Shown here: positions 60,837 through 64,000 of the stretch, piece by piece
Layout of the letters: each line of letters starts with the position of its first letter
Position numbering within the stretch: position 1 is the stretch's first letter
Source of the DNA: Ryuthela nishihirai
Taxonomy: Eukaryota; Arthropoda; Arachnida; Araneae; Heptathelidae
Direction: 5' to 3'
NCBI GenBank assembly: GCA_038380435.1
Contig: JAWZYU010000011.1
Location: 75,885,501-75,949,500, forward strand
Length of the DNA: 64,000 bases
Made by a program: the position numbers and the translations under genes
The notes under the pieces: generated by a model
Database searches by the model: none
Told to the model about the DNA's origin: nothing
What the model saw: the letters and a program-made list of their open reading frames with translations, nothing else

Positions 60837-60918
60837 GGTATTGGCAAGATCCCCCTTTCTGATGCAACACTCATCGAAGACCCCAACGAACAGTTTCAGT
60901 TCACCGTCGATGACTGCG
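60837..60918 (+). CDS. Ras-GRF-like exchange factor, next PH-domain exon
   Basis: The 82-base exon encodes GIGKIPLSDATLIEDPNEQF, then QFTVDDC, and ends after the first base of a codon. It continues KLHLVE of the exon at 23043 on a codon boundary. The segment PLSDATLIEDP corresponds to the PH strand written SLIDCTLIEEP in vertebrate RASGRF2 as I remember it. The 3' splice site is atctctttcggaccag and the 5' site is tgcg|gtgagt, close to consensus. No stop occurs in frame, and third positions are GC-richer than flanking DNA. Later exons (catalytic CDC25 domain) are not in the window. Confidence 0.8.
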
Positions 60919-62099
60919 GTGAGTGAATCTTTGCTTAATATATTCTCTCTATTGATAAAATGTTTTGTTTAGAATGGGTCTCAATCTCAAATCCTATTGG
61001 GACCAAATCAGTTCTTTCTCAATGTATGGCGGATCGCATTGTATTATGTTCAATAATATGCAAACAAAATGCTTACTATTGTTCTCATATTAGTAGTTAT
61101 ATGTTACATATTTTTAATTCCAAAATATAAACATAAATTTCATACTTAGTGACTTCATTTTCGTCTATTCCCTATACTCGCGTGAGATCATCTCAATTTT
61201 TCTACCGTGATTATGTAGAGAAGGTATTGCTTGAGGGCAGCACTAAAGACTTCATTTGGCCGCAGCGGCCCGCCGGTTAGAGACCTATGGAATAAGCCTT
61301 CATCTTCCAAAATTAGCAACATAAAAAAAGGTTCTAATTGCAATAAGATCACGTGATACGTTTTCATTATTTAGCCACATATTGAATCAGTAAAATGTAA
61401 ATGAAATTCATTTATTTTCAGCTCATAAAATAAGTTCAATGATGATAACATTAAAAACATCTTTCAGGTCAGTTCTACGGAACGTGTTAGTAGAGTCCAT
61501 GGAGTGTATTAACATTATCTCAAGCAGGTATATAGGGCTGATAGAAAGCTTAGCAGACATTGCTCATTAGTGGATTATTTGGGTCATCGACATATAAAAG
61601 TAACGGATCACCATATATTTCAACTTGGAATGGTTGTTCAGAATCAGTGTGAGGGAAATTTTAGAAATAGTTACAAGCAAATTCGGCCTTCGGCTAAATC
61701 AGAATCACGAGTGTTCAACAAGTGACGCTCAATCCAAAAAACAAAATTCCAATCTAACGCGTTTAGCCCTAGACGGGTAGTAATCACACGACGGTCGTGG
61801 TTAATGGAGAGAGTTCTATGGAAAATGTTAGGGAATTAAGCATGTGTACAACCAAGAGTAAAGGTAGTGAGTATTCAAATACACAAAGTTCGAATATTGA
61901 GGAGCCATTTTATGATATAATAGTAGAAAGTTTTAATAGTAGAAGTTTTATGATATAATAGTTTGCGATTCCCAAGATTCTTTAAAAACCCAAGCTGTGC
62001 GCTTGGTATTGGGAAATATATGCCAGAACAAATGAACTCTTAAGGGGTTGAAGAGTTTTATCAGCTTCTATTGCATCTCAGACATGGTGAGGAATACGT
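60919..62099 (+). other. Start of the next intron
   Basis: No further exon was recognised. A short ggccgcagcggcccgccgg segment at about 61258 resembles the interior of the MITE at 21254 and may be a relic of that class. Confidence 0.45.
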
Positions 62100-62900
62100 C
62101 GATATTTCAGGAGGTGGGAGAGTATTGCATGTCAGATGAATTCTTCTAAGGGATCTCTGCATGCAGGGATGTAAGGAATGTTACGATTCGCAGGCACTTG
62201 AGGACTGGAAAAGGATTATCTAGGTCAGTAGTTCTCAAACTTTTATGCTTCACGTACCCCCTGGAAATGTGTATGTAACTGGCGCACACCTTGTATAGGT
62301 AAATAAAACTATAGTTATAGTATAACAATGGGAATAAAATAAAACATATATTTATATATACATTAAATTTTGTATTCATAAATTATATAATATCTATAAA
62401 CACAAAAAATGACATTTTTGCACAGCAGTGTTGCAACTTAGCGACTTTGTTACTAGATCCAGCGACTTTTGAGCTCTCACGGCGTACCCCAAAAATTTTT
62501 ACCCGTTCCCCCAAGGGGTACGCGTACCTCACGTTGAGAACTCCTGGTCTAGGTAAATGAATCTCGATGCGCCTGCAGGGGTATAAAGAATTCCAGAACT
62601 CCTGAACACTTGAAGAATGGAAGCAAATTGACTGGTTCTTTGTATCTCAGTAACATGAAGGAATATATGGAAAGTAGAACATATGGACACTTAGGACTGA
62701 AAGAGGTCTATCTGGTACGATGAATCTCACTACCTAAGAAGGTAAGGAACACAAGAAGGTGGACACTTGAAAAGTTGGAGAGATGTTATGATAAGATGAA
62801 TCTCACTGCACACGCATGGATGTAAGGAACGCCACCATGTATGGACACTTTAAGATCAGAAGAGAGCCTGATGCTTCTGCAAAGGATCCCATTAGGCCTT
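62100..62900 (+). repeat. Degenerate tandem array related to a Tc1 transposase segment
   Basis: At least five units share cacttgaagaatggaa, a gattgtctgg-like piece, cagatgaatctc, and a catg-cagggatgtaagg-aa piece. Starts of the cactt landmark lie at 62195, 62607, 62698, 62764 and 62846; after removing the MITE at 62226 the spacing is 66-91 bases. Several units can be read as L-E-x-W-K-R-I-x-W-x-D-E-S, the segment around the first catalytic aspartate of Tc1 transposases. Confidence 0.55.
62226..62546 (+). mobile_element. hAT MITE copy 3, 321 bp
   Basis: It begins cagtagttctcaaac and ends cgttgagaactcctg. Flanks are atctaggt (62218-62225) and gtctaggt (62547-62554), matching 7 of 8. It interrupts a unit of the tandem array, whose sequence resumes directly after it. 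Confidence 0.88.
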
Positions 62901-63034
62901 CAGAGGTTAAGAAAAGTCAGAACACGTGGAAAGCTGAAGACTGGAAGAGAATTGTCTGGGCAGATGAATCCCGCTTCCTACAGCATCACAACCGAATGTA
63001 CAATAAGGGTGTTTAAAAAGGAAGCTTAAGACAA
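62816..63034 (+). pseudogene. Tc1-like transposase fragment
   Basis: A 66-residue frame contains NTWKAEDWKRIVWADESRF, the block with the first catalytic aspartate in Tc1-type transposases. Nothing recognisable of the second and third catalytic residues follows, so it is a fragment. It is the last and best-preserved unit of the tandem array, which probably derives from such a gene. Confidence 0.65.
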
Positions 63035-63336
63035 GGAAACTTTCTATTTAGTCGTAACAGTATAGACCATATTATTATAGAGTGGGACTATTTATTTGGC
63101 TTTTATTGGGAACCAGAAAGGCTGGACAGAAAGACGTCGTTCATTAACAGCATCTCGCTATTTTGACACTTTTCACTTATGTGCAAAAATGATTTGCTAA
63201 TTCTTGATTCTGAGCGACAGTTTCATGCATAAAATGAATAACTGGTCCAGTCAAAAGACTCCAAGCTCGTATCTGGGTATCCGAAAAGAATATTTTGTGT
63301 AGCTCGTAGGTGAAGGAAGGTAGCCTCCCGTCAAGG

Positions 63337-63560
63337 CTATCTAGAGTGCTTTTCAACTTTCAAAAGGGATGGCACTATTGTATACGTATCGCGGCTTAAC
63401 GACCCATAAAAAGGAAAAAAGGACAATGACCTTTTTAAGTCCATCTCTATTCCCTTTCTCACATTAATAGAGAATTTGCAATTGGTAGAGTAAATCTCAA
63501 CACTTGTAGAGTGTGAACTGAATCCTTGGAGCATTAGATGACGAGCCTGAGACTCTTTTA
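63337..63560 (-). mobile_element. tRNA-derived SINE, family C copy 3
   Basis: The minus strand contains aggctcgtc (degraded B box), gagaaagggaatagagatgg, acttaaaaaggtc and atgggtcgttaagccgcg, in the same order as the copies at 36850 and 43085. It is strongly diverged. Confidence 0.6.
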
Positions 63561-63638
63561 TCCAACCCTCATTGCTACTAAGTAGCTTTTCCTAATAGCA
63601 TGGTCGATGAGTACATAGATTATGTTTAATATGTAGAT

Positions 63639-64000
63639 AAGGGGGTGGCGAATCTTTTCCTCAAGTGTGGCACATATTATGCTGGGAATGTGTCGCCTGC
63701 CACACAAATGGCAAGGATCCCTCTAGTAATCATCTCATTTTGCCACCATTTTGCTATCTGTCATATCACCATAGTTCAATAGTAAGTGAATTTTTTTTTT
63801 CATTTCAACACTAGAGAGAATTATTATTATGGATATTTGAAAACGAATTATGGAAATAAATTAATTACCCCAACGAAAGAACTGTTCAATTAATTAAATG
63901 CAAGTTCTTCCAAGAAGAAGAAAACACTCAATCAAAATCAAAAGAAGAAGAAAAAAAAATCAAAAGAGAAGGAAAAAACTCTCAGAAAAAAACTCAAAAA
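63639..64000. mobile_element. Possible start of another hAT MITE
   Basis: aagggggtggcgaatctttt followed by gtgtggcacat resembles the left end of the MITE at 21254 (agagatggcgaaact). No right end is seen before the window ends in purine-rich low-complexity DNA (63905-64000). Confidence 0.35.

Noticed and set aside
1..64000. CRISPR arrays, rRNA genes, bacterial defence or biosynthetic clusters
   Set aside because: Intron-split exons, SINEs and hAT, Penelope-like and Jockey-like elements show a eukaryotic nuclear genome; no regularly spaced repeats with spacers or rRNA signatures occur.

Overview
This window is eukaryotic nuclear DNA that is AT-rich, very sparse in genes and packed with transposable elements. 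Element types (DUF4817-type Tc1/mariner transposase, BED/hAT transposase, Penelope-like and Jockey-like retroelements, tRNA-derived SINEs) and the repeat-filled introns suggest an arthropod with a large genome. I cannot say from the sequence whether it is an insect or a chelicerate. There is no operon structure, rRNA gene, CRISPR array or bacterial gene.

One host gene is visible, on the + strand: two exons of a Ras-GRF-like guanine-nucleotide exchange factor (PH domain before the catalytic region) at 23043-23197 and 60837-60918. Both have good splice sites and compatible phases, so the 37.6 kb between them is one intron. The first exon begins inside a codon, so at least part of the upstream DNA is also intron of this gene. 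Everything else is mobile or simple DNA.

Layout. 1-7575: a large fold-back structure with two arms of about 2.1 kb (1-2187 and 5495-7575) around a non-coding 3.3 kb spacer, with repeated CTCF-like motifs. 8982-14416: an old minus-strand LTR element with 1.36 kb LTRs, a broken gag-like frame and no pol. 14417-18533: a degenerate minus-strand hAT element carrying a BED-finger transposase and remains of a second element-associated protein. 19387-19531: an orphan THAP zinc-finger exon. 21254-21649: a hAT MITE.

Inside the 37.6 kb intron: a hAT MITE (27027-28687) split by a nearly intact Tc1/mariner (27099-28557); two head-to-head Penelope-like copies (28696-33375), the second split by a 1.6 kb block with a Jockey-like fragment; a second MITE copy (33870-34172); two tRNA-derived SINE families; a cluster of about 290 bp repeats (47600-49625); another hAT MITE (54807-55273); and an 85 bp tandem duplication beside an inverted SINE pair (58380-58800). 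After the second exon, a degenerate tandem array related to a Tc1 transposase segment (62100-62900) is interrupted by a third MITE copy.

The three MITE copies sit in nearly the same target octamer (ctctaggt or its complement). The CTCF-like motif array in the fold-back element is the most interesting regulatory signal.
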